64,000 nucleotides of DNA, taken from Streptoalloteichus hindustanus. GTDB taxonomy: Bacteria; Actinomycetota; Actinomycetes; Mycobacteriales; Pseudonocardiaceae. A program made the position numbers and the translations under genes. Numbering within the stretch: position 1 is the first letter of the stretch; each line of letters begins with the position of its first letter. Shown here in pieces: positions 1 through 8,954 of the stretch. Where the stretch lies: positions 616,041 through 680,040 of the forward strand of contig NZ_FQVN01000004.1 of assembly GCF_900129375.1 (NCBI RefSeq), written 5' to 3'. The notes under the pieces were generated by a model, which was not told the origin of the DNA, ran no database searches, and was given only the letters and a program-made list of their open reading frames with translations.

Positions 1-243
1 CGCGTCCAGCAGCGCGCCGACCTCGCGCACCGGGTGCCGCAGCGCCGCGTAGGGCCGGCCGCCGATCAGCGCCTCGCCCCGCGACGGCCGGTCCAGGCCC
101 AGGATCATCCGCATGGTCGTGGACTTGCCGGCGCCGTTCGGGCCGAGGAAACCGGTGACCCGACCCTCCCGGACGTCGAGTGTGAGGTTGTCGACGGCGA
201 CGGTGTCGCCGTAGCGCTTCGTCAGCCCCCGCAAGGTGATCAT
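1..243 (-). CDS. ABC transporter ATP-binding protein (partial, C-terminus outside window)
   Basis: Only the first 81 codons are present; the gene runs off the left edge. The visible protein starts MITLRGLTKRYGDTVAVDNL and carries a Walker A motif GPNGAGKST followed by TMRMILGLDRP, as in DrrA/BcrA-type ATPases that energise drug or lipid export. The Q-loop, signature and Walker B lie outside. The ATG is preceded by a TAGCGT hexamer (minus strand, 277-282) that could be its -10 element. It diverges from a NarL-type response regulator, an arrangement often seen when a two-component system controls an exporter, but the partner kinase is not visible here. Confidence 0.9.
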   Translation of the reverse strand, partial: MITLRGLTKRYGDTVAVDNLTLDVREGRVTGFLGPNGAGKSTTMRMILGLDRPSRGEALIGGRPYAALRHPVREVGALLDA

Positions 244-427
244 GTGACGCCTCTCGTCGGTCCCGCAGTGGTCGTCACGCTAGGGAGACCGGGGGTCCGC
301 CCACATCGGTCGATCGCCAGGGACCACCCTGACCTTCGTCAGGTCGCCCGCACGACGGGTGGCGGGTCCCCGCGCGGCGCTGACCTAGGCTCGGGTCGCG
401 AACCACAGTGGACGGAGGGGGACCGCG

Positions 428-1087
428 GTGATCCGGGTGCTGCTGGCCGACGACGAGGCCATGATCCGCGCGGGGGTGCGCGCCATCCTGGCCAGCGACC
501 CCGGGATCGAGGTCGTGGCCGAGGCCGCCAACGGCAGGGAGGCGGTCGAGGGGGTCCACCAGCACCGCCCGGACGTCGCCCTGCTGGACATCCAGATGCC
601 CGCGGTGGACGGTCTCACCACGGCGGCCGAGATCCACCGCACCCGGCCCGGGACCGGGGTGATCATGCTGACCACCTTCGGCGAGGACGAGTTCATCGCG
701 CGCGCCCTGCACGAGGGCGCCGACGGCTTCCTGCTCAAGTCCGACGACCCCGACGACCTCAAGGCCGGGGTGCGGGCCGTGGCCGGCGGCGGGGCGTACC
801 TCTCCCCCCGGGTGGCGGCGCGGGTGATCGCGGGCCTGCGGGCCGGGCGGATGGGCGCGGGCACTCCCAGCCGGCATCCCGTCGACCAGCTCACCGACCG
901 GGAGCGCGAGGTGCTGGTGCTGCTCGGCTCCGGCATGTCCAACGGGCAGATCGCGCGGCGGCTGCACCTCGTGGAGGGGACCGTCAAGGCCCACGTCAGC
1001 ACGATCCTGAGCCGGCTCGGCGTGCGCAACCGGGTCCAGGCGGCGATCGTCGCCCACGAGGCGGGACTGGTCGACGGCCTCGCCTGA
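428..1087 (+). CDS. NarL/LuxR-family response regulator
   Basis: 219-residue two-domain regulator. The receiver domain (about 1-120) has the acidic pair D8-D9, the phospho-acceptor D54 in LLDIQMP, T82/T83 and the conserved K104 in LLKSD. The C-terminal LuxR-type helix-turn-helix (about 155-215) contains LTDREREVLVLLGSGMS and VEGTVKAHVSTILSRLG. Start is GTG after GGAGGGGGACCGCG. No histidine kinase is adjacent inside the window; the divergent neighbour is an ABC ATPase, a plausible target. It differs clearly from the DosR-like regulator at 55.5 kb. Confidence 0.93.
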   Translation: MIRVLLADDEAMIRAGVRAILASDPGIEVVAEAANGREAVEGVHQHRPDVALLDIQMPAVDGLTTAAEIHRTRPGTGVIMLTTFGEDEFIARALHEGADGFLLKSDDPDDLKAGVRAVAGGGAYLSPRVAARVIAGLRAGRMGAGTPSRHPVDQLTDREREVLVLLGSGMSNGQIARRLHLVEGTVKAHVSTILSRLGVRNRVQAAIVAHEAGLVDGLA

Positions 1088-1221
1088 ACCAGCACGACGG
1101 GCCAGCACGACGGGCCAGCGCCGCTGACGCGCCCGCTCCCCTCTCCCCCTGTCTCCCCTGTCGGAGAGCGGGTTGTGCGCTTGTGCCTGTCGGGATGGCG
1201 GTCGATCTCTAGGCTGGCCTC

Positions 1222-1539
1222 ATGCGACCGCCGAACGACGAGACCGGCACCTGGGAGAGCTCGTGGCTGGCCGCGATGATGGTGCTCAAGAGCGCTCAGC
1301 GGGTCTTCACCCCGGGCAACCGCCCGCCGGCTGAGCTCATCCCCCTGGTCGAGCCCGTCATCCGCCTCCGCGACGCGCTGCGGGCGTCACCGCCCGACCA
1401 GGAGGAAGCCCGCCGGCGCGCGGCGGACCTGGTGGCGGACCGGGACCTGATCACGTGGGCGTGCCAGCCGCACCACCCCAGCGAGATCCAGGAGTTCGGG
1501 GCGTCGTTGGGCTGGCTGGCGACGGCCCTGACCGCCTGA
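1222..1539 (+). CDS. hypothetical protein, 105 aa
   Basis: Not recognised. A soluble, mostly helical-looking small protein beginning MRPPNDETGTWESSWLAAMM, without transmembrane segment or signal peptide. The Arg/Ala/Asp-rich middle (LRASPPDQEEARRRAADLVA) suggests an amphipathic helix. It stands alone between a response regulator and a convergent protease gene, and is followed after 15 nt by a strong hairpin, so it probably ends a transcript. Third-position GC is typical of the neighbours, supporting a real gene. Confidence 0.65.
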   Translation: MRPPNDETGTWESSWLAAMMVLKSAQRVFTPGNRPPAELIPLVEPVIRLRDALRASPPDQEEARRRAADLVADRDLITWACQPHHPSEIQEFGASLGWLATALTA

Positions 1540-1554
1540 GCCCCGACCCGGGCG

Positions 1555-1606
1555 CGCGCCCACCTCCCGACTGGTCCACAGTGGACTGATCCGGGAGGTG
1601 GGCGCG
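1555..1606. terminator. 15-bp hairpin terminator between convergent genes
   Basis: Perfect inverted repeat CGCGCCCACCTCCCG (1555-1569) and its complement (1592-1606). The 22-nt loop region itself contains the 13-bp palindrome GTCCACAGTGGAC (1574-1586), so a second stem can stack inside. It has no T-tract, as usual in high-GC actinobacteria. It lies between the 105-aa gene and the convergent protease, so it may serve both strands. Confidence 0.8.
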
Positions 1607-1697
1607 GCCTCCGCGCCGAGGACGGACACGACGGAAACCGTCGGGATGCCGACGCGGAGGCATCCCAACGGCGTCCTTCCCGTCAGCGGCGGGAGCC

Positions 1698-2927
<1,230 letters not shown>

Positions 2928-3050
2928 GCAGCGAACTCCCTCATCTTTTTGCCCCGCCGGCGAAAGCGGTCCGCTCGGCGCGTGACCCGGGCAGTTGCAG
3001 GGGAAGGTCACGCCGGCAGACTGTCCTCGACAGGGCGATGCGGGACATCG

Positions 3051-3073
3051 GTATCCGAATTAACTAGGGATAC
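3051..3073. promoter_or_regulatory. inverted repeat GTATCC-N11-GGATAC upstream of the protease
   Basis: Perfect 6-bp arms (3051-3056 and 3068-3073) enclose an AT-rich 11-nt core with TTAACTAG, a marked AT island in this DNA. It lies about 125 nt upstream of the protease ATG. This could be a regulator site or contain its promoter; no regulator is identified. The rest of 2928-3453 shows no convincing gene. Confidence 0.4.
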
Positions 3074-3453
3074 GCAAAGAAACGAGGGGCCGGGGAAGCG
3101 CGATGCGCGGCGCGGCGATCACCTCGTGATCAGGGGCTGGCCGATCAACCCGACAACGGGCCCCACCGCGTCTGCGCCCACCACGACCTGTGTGTTCGCA
3201 TTCCCTGTCACCGCGCCCAGACACAGTCGCACCACGGCCAGCGTCGGGCGGCGAACACGTCGAGGTGTTCCTTCTGCCGTTGATCTGCCGGCGCGGGAAC
3301 AACAGCGCGCCGAACGGGGAGCCTCACGACGGAAACAACGGCCGGGAACGGAAACCGACAATACGCCCACGCGGCGTCGTCATCGCCACCCAGCCCGCCC
3401 GGGGGACGCGGGCGCCGATTTCGCCGGCGGAGTCGCCTGGCGGGAGAAAGCGC

Positions 3454-3484
3454 CCCGCCACTGTCCTTTGTGGACAGTGGCGGG
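3454..3484 (-). terminator. 13-bp hairpin terminator after pobA
   Basis: CCCGCCACTGTCC and its exact complement are separated by TTTGT. The hairpin sits 24 nt beyond the pobA stop codon and should end the eight-gene pca operon. The arm uses the same TGGACAG sequence as the recurrent palindrome. Confidence 0.8.
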
Positions 3485-3507
3485 ACGGGGCGGGGCGGGG
3501 GAAGCGA

Positions 3508-4695
3508 TCAGACGGTGGGCAGGCCCACGTAGTTCTCGGCCAGGGTGGTGGCCGCCGCCGTGGAGCTGACGGTGTAGTGGAGCTGGGAGAGCTGGAGGCG
3601 GTGCGCGAAGGAGTCCTGCCCCGGGTCGCGGTGCAGCATCGTGGTCATCAGGTAGGAGAAGTGCTCGGCGCGCCACACCCGGCGCAGCGCCTGCCGCGAG
3701 TAGGAGTCGAGCGCGGCCTCGTCGCCCTCGGAGAACCAGCGCAGCAGCAGCTCGGCGAGCAGCGCGACGTCGGCGACGGCCAGGTTGAGGCCCTTGGCCC
3801 CGGTGGGCGGGACGATGTGGGCGGCGTCCCCGGCCAGGAACAGCCGGCCGTGGCGCAGCGGCTCGGCGACGAAGCTGCGCATCGGGGTGATGCCCTTGTC
3901 GGTGATCGGGCCGGTGGCCAACTCCCAGTCGCCGTCGACGGCGAAGCGGGTGGCCAGCTCGTCCCAGATCCGGGCGTCGGACCAGGCGTCGACGTCCTCG
4001 TCCGGGGCGACCTGCAGGTACAGCCGGCTGACCTCCGGGGAGCGCATGCTGTGCAGCGCGAACCCGCGCTCGTGGTGGGCGTAGATCAGCTCCTCGCAGG
4101 AGGGCGGCACGCTGGCGAGGATGCCCAGCCAGGCGAACGGGTAGACGCGCTCGAAGACCTGGAGCGCGTGGGCGGGCAGCGACCGCCGGCCGATGCCGTG
4201 GAAGCCGTCGCAGGCGACCACCACGTCGCACTCCAGGACGTGCTCGTCGCCCTCGTGCCGGTACCGGACGCGCGGGCTGGTGGTGTCGAAGTCCTCCACG
4301 GCCACCGCCTCGGCCTCGAACAGCAGCGGGGCGCCGGACTCCAGGCGCAGCGCGATGAGGTCCTTCACGACCTCGGTCTGGGCGTAGACCATCACCCCTC
4401 TGCCGCCGGTGAGCGAGGGGAAGTCGATCCGGTGGGCCTGCCGGTCGAACCGCAGCTCGATGCCGTCGTGCCGCAGCCCCTCCCGGTCCATCCGGTCACC
4501 GGCGCCGCAGGCACGCAGGATGTCGATCGTCCCCTGCTCCAGGATGCCGGCCCGCTGTCGACGTTCGACGTAGTCGCGCGTGCGCGCCTCCAGCACGACG
4601 GTGTCGATGCCCGCGCGGTGCAGCAGGTGGCCGAGGAGGAGACCGGCGGGGCCGGCGCCGATGACGCCGACGCGGGTCCGGTGGGGACGCGTCAT
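3508..4695 (-). CDS. pobA: 4-hydroxybenzoate 3-monooxygenase
   Basis: FAD-dependent aromatic hydroxylase converting 4-hydroxybenzoate to protocatechuate with NAD(P)H and O2. It has 395 residues, the usual family length. The FAD motif is G13-A-G-P-A-G18 near the N-terminus, the DG motif is in ACDGFHGIG, and the GD motif is in LAGDAAHIVPPTGAKGLNLA. It is the last gene of the pca operon; its ATG overlaps the pcaL stop (ATGA), implying coupled translation. Placing pobA downstream of the ring-cleavage genes puts the entry step and the central pathway under one promoter. Confidence 0.96.
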   Translation of the reverse strand: MTRPHRTRVGVIGAGPAGLLLGHLLHRAGIDTVVLEARTRDYVERRQRAGILEQGTIDILRACGAGDRMDREGLRHDGIELRFDRQAHRIDFPSLTGGRGVMVYAQTEVVKDLIALRLESGAPLLFEAEAVAVEDFDTTSPRVRYRHEGDEHVLECDVVVACDGFHGIGRRSLPAHALQVFERVYPFAWLGILASVPPSCEELIYAHHERGFALHSMRSPEVSRLYLQVAPDEDVDAWSDARIWDELATRFAVDGDWELATGPITDKGITPMRSFVAEPLRHGRLFLAGDAAHIVPPTGAKGLNLAVADVALLAELLLRWFSEGDEAALDSYSRQALRRVWRAEHFSYLMTTMLHRDPGQDSFAHRLQLSQLHYTVSSTAAATTLAENYVGLPTV

Positions 4696-5963
4696 GCTGT
4701 TACTCCTTTGTGGACAGTGACGGTTCGGTCGGCCGACGCGGCGTCGAGCTCGGCGAGGACGCGCTGGGCGACGGCGAACGCGGAGTTGGCCGCCGGCACC
4801 CCGCAGTAGACGGCGGTCTGCAGCAGCACTTCCTTGATCTCGTCACGGGTGAGCCCGTTGGTCAGCGCGGCCCGCACGTGCATGGCCAGCTCCTCGTGGT
4901 GGCCGTGGGCGACCATCGCGGTGAGGGTGACGCAGCTGCGGGCCCGCCGGTCCAGTCCGGGCCGGGTCCAGATCTCGCCCCAGGCGTAGCGGGTGATGAG
5001 GTCCTGGAAGTCGGCGGTGAAGGGGGTGGTGCGGGCGACGGCGGCGTCCACGTGGGCGTCGCCGAGGACCGCGCGCCGCACCCGCATCCCGGCGGCGTGC
5101 CGGTCCGCGTCGGTGGTCGCGTCGGTGTTGGTGGCGTCCGCGTCGGTGGTGCCGGTGTCGCTGGAGTCGGTGTCGCTGGAGTCGGTGGTGTCCAGGTGCG
5201 CGAGCAGGGCCGAGGTGAGGGCGGCGGGGCGTTCGACCCCGGCGAGGTGCGCCGCTCCGGCGAGCTCGGTCAGGGTGGCGGTGGGGATGCCGTCGGCCAG
5301 CTCTCGGGCGTGCGCGGACGGGGTGGCCGCGTCGCGGCGGCCGCCGACGACGAGGGTCGGACAGCCGATCCGGCCCAGCTCCGCCCGCAGGTCGAACCCG
5401 GCCAGCGCGTCGCAGCAGGCGGCGTAGCCGGCCGGGTCGACGGCGGCCAGGTCGGCCAGCAGCGCGGCTCCCCGCGGCGCGCGGGCCGTGGCGGGGTCGG
5501 CGAACCAGCGGGCGGGCGCGGAGGCCACCAGCGACTCGACGCCCTCACCACGCACCAACGCCGCCCGCTCGTGCCACGCGGTGGGCTCGCCGAACCAGGC
5601 GGAGGAGCAGACCAGCGCCAGCGAGGCGACCCGCTCGGAGTGGTACGCGGCGAGGTGGGCGCCGATCCCGCCGCCGAGGGAGATCCCGACGTAGTGGAAC
5701 CGCTCCCAGCCGTGGTGGTCGGCGAGGTCGAGGACGAGCCGCGCCAGGTCCGCGACGGTCGTGCGCCCGGGTTCGGGGCGGGGCAGCACGGCGGTCGGCG
5801 AGGAGCCGTGGCCCGGCAGGTCGTAGCGCAGCACGCGGTGGTGTCGGGCGAGCGCGGCGACCTGCGGTTCCCACACGGCCAGGGAGGTCCCCAGCGACGG
5901 GCCGAGGATCAGGGGCGGGGCGTCCTCCCGGCCGTCGAGGCGGTGGTGGAGCAGTGCGGTCAC
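4692..5963 (-). CDS. pcaL: 3-oxoadipate enol-lactonase / 4-carboxymuconolactone decarboxylase fusion
   Basis: Fusion of PcaD and PcaC (423 residues), as is common in actinobacteria. Residues 1 to about 260 form the alpha/beta-hydrolase lactonase: oxyanion region LGPSLGTS, nucleophile Ser in GISLGGG, catalytic Asp in GGRRDAATP and His in GAAHLAG. The C-terminal part from about MRVRRAVLGD is the decarboxylase (FTADFQDLITRYAWGEIW to LLQTAVYCGVPAANSAF). Between them lies an unusual Asp/Thr/Ser repeat linker. The GTG start overlaps the pcaB stop (GTGA). It converts 4-carboxymuconolactone through the enol-lactone to beta-ketoadipate. Confidence 0.95.
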   Translation of the reverse strand: MTALLHHRLDGREDAPPLILGPSLGTSLAVWEPQVAALARHHRVLRYDLPGHGSSPTAVLPRPEPGRTTVADLARLVLDLADHHGWERFHYVGISLGGGIGAHLAAYHSERVASLALVCSSAWFGEPTAWHERAALVRGEGVESLVASAPARWFADPATARAPRGAALLADLAAVDPAGYAACCDALAGFDLRAELGRIGCPTLVVGGRRDAATPSAHARELADGIPTATLTELAGAAHLAGVERPAALTSALLAHLDTTDSSDTDSSDTGTTDADATNTDATTDADRHAAGMRVRRAVLGDAHVDAAVARTTPFTADFQDLITRYAWGEIWTRPGLDRRARSCVTLTAMVAHGHHEELAMHVRAALTNGLTRDEIKEVLLQTAVYCGVPAANSAFAVAQRVLAELDAASADRTVTVHKGVTA

Positions 5964-7417
5964 GAGTTCTCCCGGCGTGCGGTGGACTGCGGCTCCTCGG
6001 CGAGGGCCCGATCGACCAGAGCGCCGTCGAGCAGGGCGCGGTCGACCAGGGCACGGGCCGAGCCGAGGTAGGCGGTGGGGTCGGTGAGGTCGGCGAGCCG
6101 CCCCGGGGGCAGCGCGGCCAGCTCCGGCTCGTCCGCCAACGCCTCGGCCAGGCCGATGCCCTCGCTGGCCGCCCGGCGCGAGGCGTCGGTGACCAGCTTC
6201 TTGGCCCTGGCGGCGCCGACGAGGGGGGCCAGCGCGAGGCGCACCCGCTCGGAGACGATCAACCCCTGGGTGAGGTCGAGGTGGGCGCGCATGGGTTCGG
6301 CGCGCACCACCAGCCCCGCGACCAGCTCGGCGGCGTCGCGGGCGGCCCCGCCGGTGAGCCGCAACGCCTCCCGCAGCGTCTGCCACTCGGCGTGCCAGGC
6401 CCCGGCGGGCCGCTCGTCCTCGGCGGCGAGCGCGCCGAGCAGCACGGCGGCCAGGGCGGGGACCTGCCGGGCGGTCGCGGCGATCAGCGTGGCGCGCACC
6501 GGGTTGCTCTTGTGCGGCATCGCCGAGGACCCGCCGCCACCGCCCTCGGCGACCTCGCCGAGTTCGGTGCGGGAGAGCACCAGCACGTCGGCGGCGATCT
6601 TGCCGAGCGCGCCGGCGGTCAGGGCGAGCGCCGCGCCGAGGTCGGCGACCGGCGTGCGCAGGGTGTGCCAGGGCAGGGCGGGTTCGGCGAGCCCGGTCTC
6701 CTCGGCGTAGGCGGCCAGCAGCCGCAGCCCGAGGTCGTCGCCGTGCCCCTCCCCCAGCACGTGGAACGCGGCGAGGGTGCCGCCGGCCCCGCCGAGCTGC
6801 GCGGGCAGCGCGTCCCGGGTGGCGGCGAGCCGGCGGCGGGCGTCCAGGACCAGCGACCGCCACCCGACGGCCTTGAGGCCGAAGGTGGTGGGCACGGCGT
6901 GCTGGGTGAGGGTGCGGCCGGGCAGGACGGTGTCCCGGTGGGCGGCGGCGAGCCCGGCGAGGTCCGCGGCGACGCGGTCCAGGTCCGCCACGACCACCCC
7001 GAGGGCGCGGCGCGCCACGAGCATCGCCGCGGTGTCCAGGATGTCCTGGCTGGTCGCGCCCAGGTGGACGGAGCCGGCGGCGTCGGGGTCGCGCCACTTC
7101 ACCGCCGCGGTGAGGTCCGCGACCAGCGGGATGACCGGGTTGCCGCCGGCGCGGGCGCGCACGGCCAGCGCCCGCAGGTCGTAGATCTCGGCCCGGGCGG
7201 CGGACTGGACGGCGGTCACGGCCGAGTCGGGGACGAGCCCCAGCCGGGCCTGCGCCCGGGTCAGCGCCAGCTCGGCGTCCAGCATCGCCTGGAGGAAGGC
7301 GACGTCGCCGGTCTCGGCCTCGACCGCCGACCCGGCCCGCATGGGCGAGAGCAGGCCGAGGTCCGCACCCGGCGGCAGGTCGCCGGGGTGGCCCGCCGCG
7401 TCCTCCCGCGAAGGCAC
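5960..7417 (-). CDS. pcaB: 3-carboxy-cis,cis-muconate cycloisomerase
   Basis: Fumarase/aspartase-superfamily enzyme acting on the protocatechuate ring-cleavage product. The core starts near DLGLLSPMRAGSAVEAETGD; the family signature is GGGGSSAMPHKSNPVRA, and the upstream helix has GATSQDILDTAAMLV. The start is uncertain. The GTG used here gives 485 residues but has no clear ribosome site. A TTG at 7537 has GAGGAG 10 nt upstream, overlaps pcaG by 14 nt and would translate a tandem SPDEP repeat as a 40-residue N-terminal extension. The reading frame is open through the repeat, so the longer protein is possible. Confidence 0.9.
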   Translation of the reverse strand: MPSREDAAGHPGDLPPGADLGLLSPMRAGSAVEAETGDVAFLQAMLDAELALTRAQARLGLVPDSAVTAVQSAARAEIYDLRALAVRARAGGNPVIPLVADLTAAVKWRDPDAAGSVHLGATSQDILDTAAMLVARRALGVVVADLDRVAADLAGLAAAHRDTVLPGRTLTQHAVPTTFGLKAVGWRSLVLDARRRLAATRDALPAQLGGAGGTLAAFHVLGEGHGDDLGLRLLAAYAEETGLAEPALPWHTLRTPVADLGAALALTAGALGKIAADVLVLSRTELGEVAEGGGGGSSAMPHKSNPVRATLIAATARQVPALAAVLLGALAAEDERPAGAWHAEWQTLREALRLTGGAARDAAELVAGLVVRAEPMRAHLDLTQGLIVSERVRLALAPLVGAARAKKLVTDASRRAASEGIGLAEALADEPELAALPPGRLADLTDPTAYLGSARALVDRALLDGALVDRALAEEPQSTARRENS

Positions 7418-7530
7418 GTCAGGCGCAGGCCCGTCACGCGAAGGCTCGTCAGGCGAAGGCTCGTCAGGCGAAGGCTCGTCAGGCGAAGGCTCGTCAGGCG
7501 AAGGCTCGTCAGGCGAAGGCTCGTCAGGCG
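7411..7530. repeat. 15-bp tandem repeat at the pcaG/pcaB junction
   Basis: Six perfect copies of AAGGCTCGTCAGGCG (7441-7530) plus two degenerate copies (7411-7440). On the coding (minus) strand the unit contains TGA. The copy nearest pcaG supplies the pcaG stop codon, while the pcaB frame reads SPDEP in each unit. The array appears to be an amplification of the pcaG stop region; its length is a multiple of three, keeping pcaB open. Confidence 0.97.
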
Positions 7531-8120
7531 AAGGCAAGGAAGACCGTCTCCTCGTGCCCTCCGTCCCCGCCCTGGAGACGGATGTCGAACCGGTACGTGC
7601 GGTCATGGTCCCGCTCGGCGAGCAGGGTCGCGCGGCGCTCGGGCGGCAGGGCGCCCAGCACCGGGTCGGCGGCCAGCGCGTCGGCGTGCTCGGGCAGGTA
7701 GATCCGGGTGAACAGGTGGTGCAGCAGGCCGCGGGCGAACACGCACACCGACAGGTAGGGCGCGGCGCCGGGCCGGTGCGGGCCGGGCGGGAGGGTGCGC
7801 ACCACCCAGCCGCCGTCGGCGTCGGTGGCGACCCGGCCGAAGCCGGTGAAGTCCACGCCGTCGCGGCCGAGGAAGCCCCCGGTGACGGGGTCCCTGCGCA
7901 TCGAGCCGGGCCGGCCGGTCAGGTCGCCGTCCGGTCCGGCCTGCCAGATCTCCAGCAGCGCGTCCGGGATCGGCTGGCCGGCGCCGTCCAGGACCACGCC
8001 CCGGACGGTGATCGTGTCGGGGTGGCCGGCGGGGGCGATCTCCCCGCCGGTCGGGAAGGGCAGCGCGTAGCCGTAGAACGGGCCGACCGTCTGCGACGGG
8101 GTGGGCGGCAGCGGGCTCAC
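7524..8120 (-). CDS. pcaG: protocatechuate 3,4-dioxygenase alpha subunit
   Basis: 198 residues, beginning VSPLPPTPSQTVGPFYGYAL, the typical alpha-subunit opening. The intradiol dioxygenase fold is seen in GVVLDGAGQPIPDALLEIWQ and SVCVFARGLLHHLFTRIYLP. The alpha chain lacks the iron ligands and forms the complex with PcaH. The GTG start overlaps the pcaH stop (GTGA). The C-terminus ends FLAFA, encoded by the first unit of the tandem repeat that follows. Confidence 0.95.
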   Translation of the reverse strand: MSPLPPTPSQTVGPFYGYALPFPTGGEIAPAGHPDTITVRGVVLDGAGQPIPDALLEIWQAGPDGDLTGRPGSMRRDPVTGGFLGRDGVDFTGFGRVATDADGGWVVRTLPPGPHRPGAAPYLSVCVFARGLLHHLFTRIYLPEHADALAADPVLGALPPERRATLLAERDHDRTYRFDIRLQGGDGGHEETVFLAFA

Positions 8121-8923
8121 AGGCGTCCTTCCTCCATCCAGGTGGCGGCGGGGCCGTCCAGGACGATGTCCCAGCGGTAGCCCAGGGACCACTCGGGCAC
8201 CGACAGGTCGTGGTCGTAGCTGGCGACCAGCCGCTGCCGGGCGGCGTCGTCGGTCACCGACTGCAGGATCGGGTCGTACGGGAAGAGCGGGTCGCCGGGG
8301 AAGTACATCTGGGTGACCAGGCGCTGCGTGAAGGCCGTGCCGAACAGCGAGAAGTGGATGTGCGCCGGCCGCCAGGCGTTGCGGTGGTTGCGCCACGGGT
8401 AGGGGCCCGGCTTGATCGTGGTGAACCGGTAGCGGCCCTCGTCGTCGGTGAGGCAGCGGCCGACGCCGGTGAAGTTGGGGTCCAGCGGGGCGGGGTGGTC
8501 GTCGCGCTGGTGCGCGTAGCGGCCGGCGGCGTTGGCCTGCCAGACCTCGACGAGCTGCCCGCGCACCGGGCGGCCGTCGCGGTCCAGGACGCGCCCGGTG
8601 ACCGTGAGGCGCTCCCCCAGCGGCTCGCCGGTGTGCTGCCGGGTCAGGTCGGAGTCCAGGGCGGTCACGTCGGTGACGCCGAAGACCGGGCCGCTGAGCT
8701 CCACGTCCTCCGGGTCGCCCACCGACACCAGGGGCTGCTTGGGGTGGCGCAGCGCGCTGCTGCGGTAGGGCGGGTAGTCCCGGTCGGGGTGCTGCCGCGC
8801 GGGCGCGCCGGCCGCACGACTGTCCACATAGGACTGGTACTGCGCGGCGATCTCCCGGTCGATCTCCGCCTGGCTGGCCAGGGCCGGGGAGGACCCCGGC
8901 GGTGGGGACGGGGGCGTGCTCAT
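8117..8923 (-). CDS. pcaH: protocatechuate 3,4-dioxygenase beta subunit
   Basis: 268-residue catalytic chain of the non-haem Fe(III) intradiol dioxygenase. Iron ligands by family pattern are Y136 (GRYAHQ), Y175 (GPYPWRN), H188 and H190 (RPAHIHFSLFG), with R185 placed next to the substrate. The N-terminus YPPYRSSALRHPKQPLV matches beta subunits. The gene lies 31 nt after pcaF and overlaps pcaG by 4 nt, the usual HG order. Confidence 0.96.
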   Translation of the reverse strand: MSTPPSPPPGSSPALASQAEIDREIAAQYQSYVDSRAAGAPARQHPDRDYPPYRSSALRHPKQPLVSVGDPEDVELSGPVFGVTDVTALDSDLTRQHTGEPLGERLTVTGRVLDRDGRPVRGQLVEVWQANAAGRYAHQRDDHPAPLDPNFTGVGRCLTDDEGRYRFTTIKPGPYPWRNHRNAWRPAHIHFSLFGTAFTQRLVTQMYFPGDPLFPYDPILQSVTDDAARQRLVASYDHDLSVPEWSLGYRWDIVLDGPAATWMEEGRL

Positions 8924-8954
8924 CGGACGGCTCCTCGACGAAAACGGGCGGGGG

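Noticed and set aside
277..319. DosR-type promoter for the first ABC gene
   Set aside because: A TAGCGT hexamer is present, but the 14 nt at the proper distance (306-319) do not resemble the box.
2928..3450. Short open frames between the protease and pobA
   Set aside because: None has a ribosome site or protein-like composition; treated as intergenic.
4692..7097. An 801-residue PcaL reading
   Set aside because: The first 380 residues are the out-of-frame complement of pcaB; the GTG at 5963 overlapping the pcaB stop gives the family length.
7411..7530. Possible CRISPR-like array
   Set aside because: Units are contiguous 15-bp copies without spacers and lie inside a gene junction; no cas genes.
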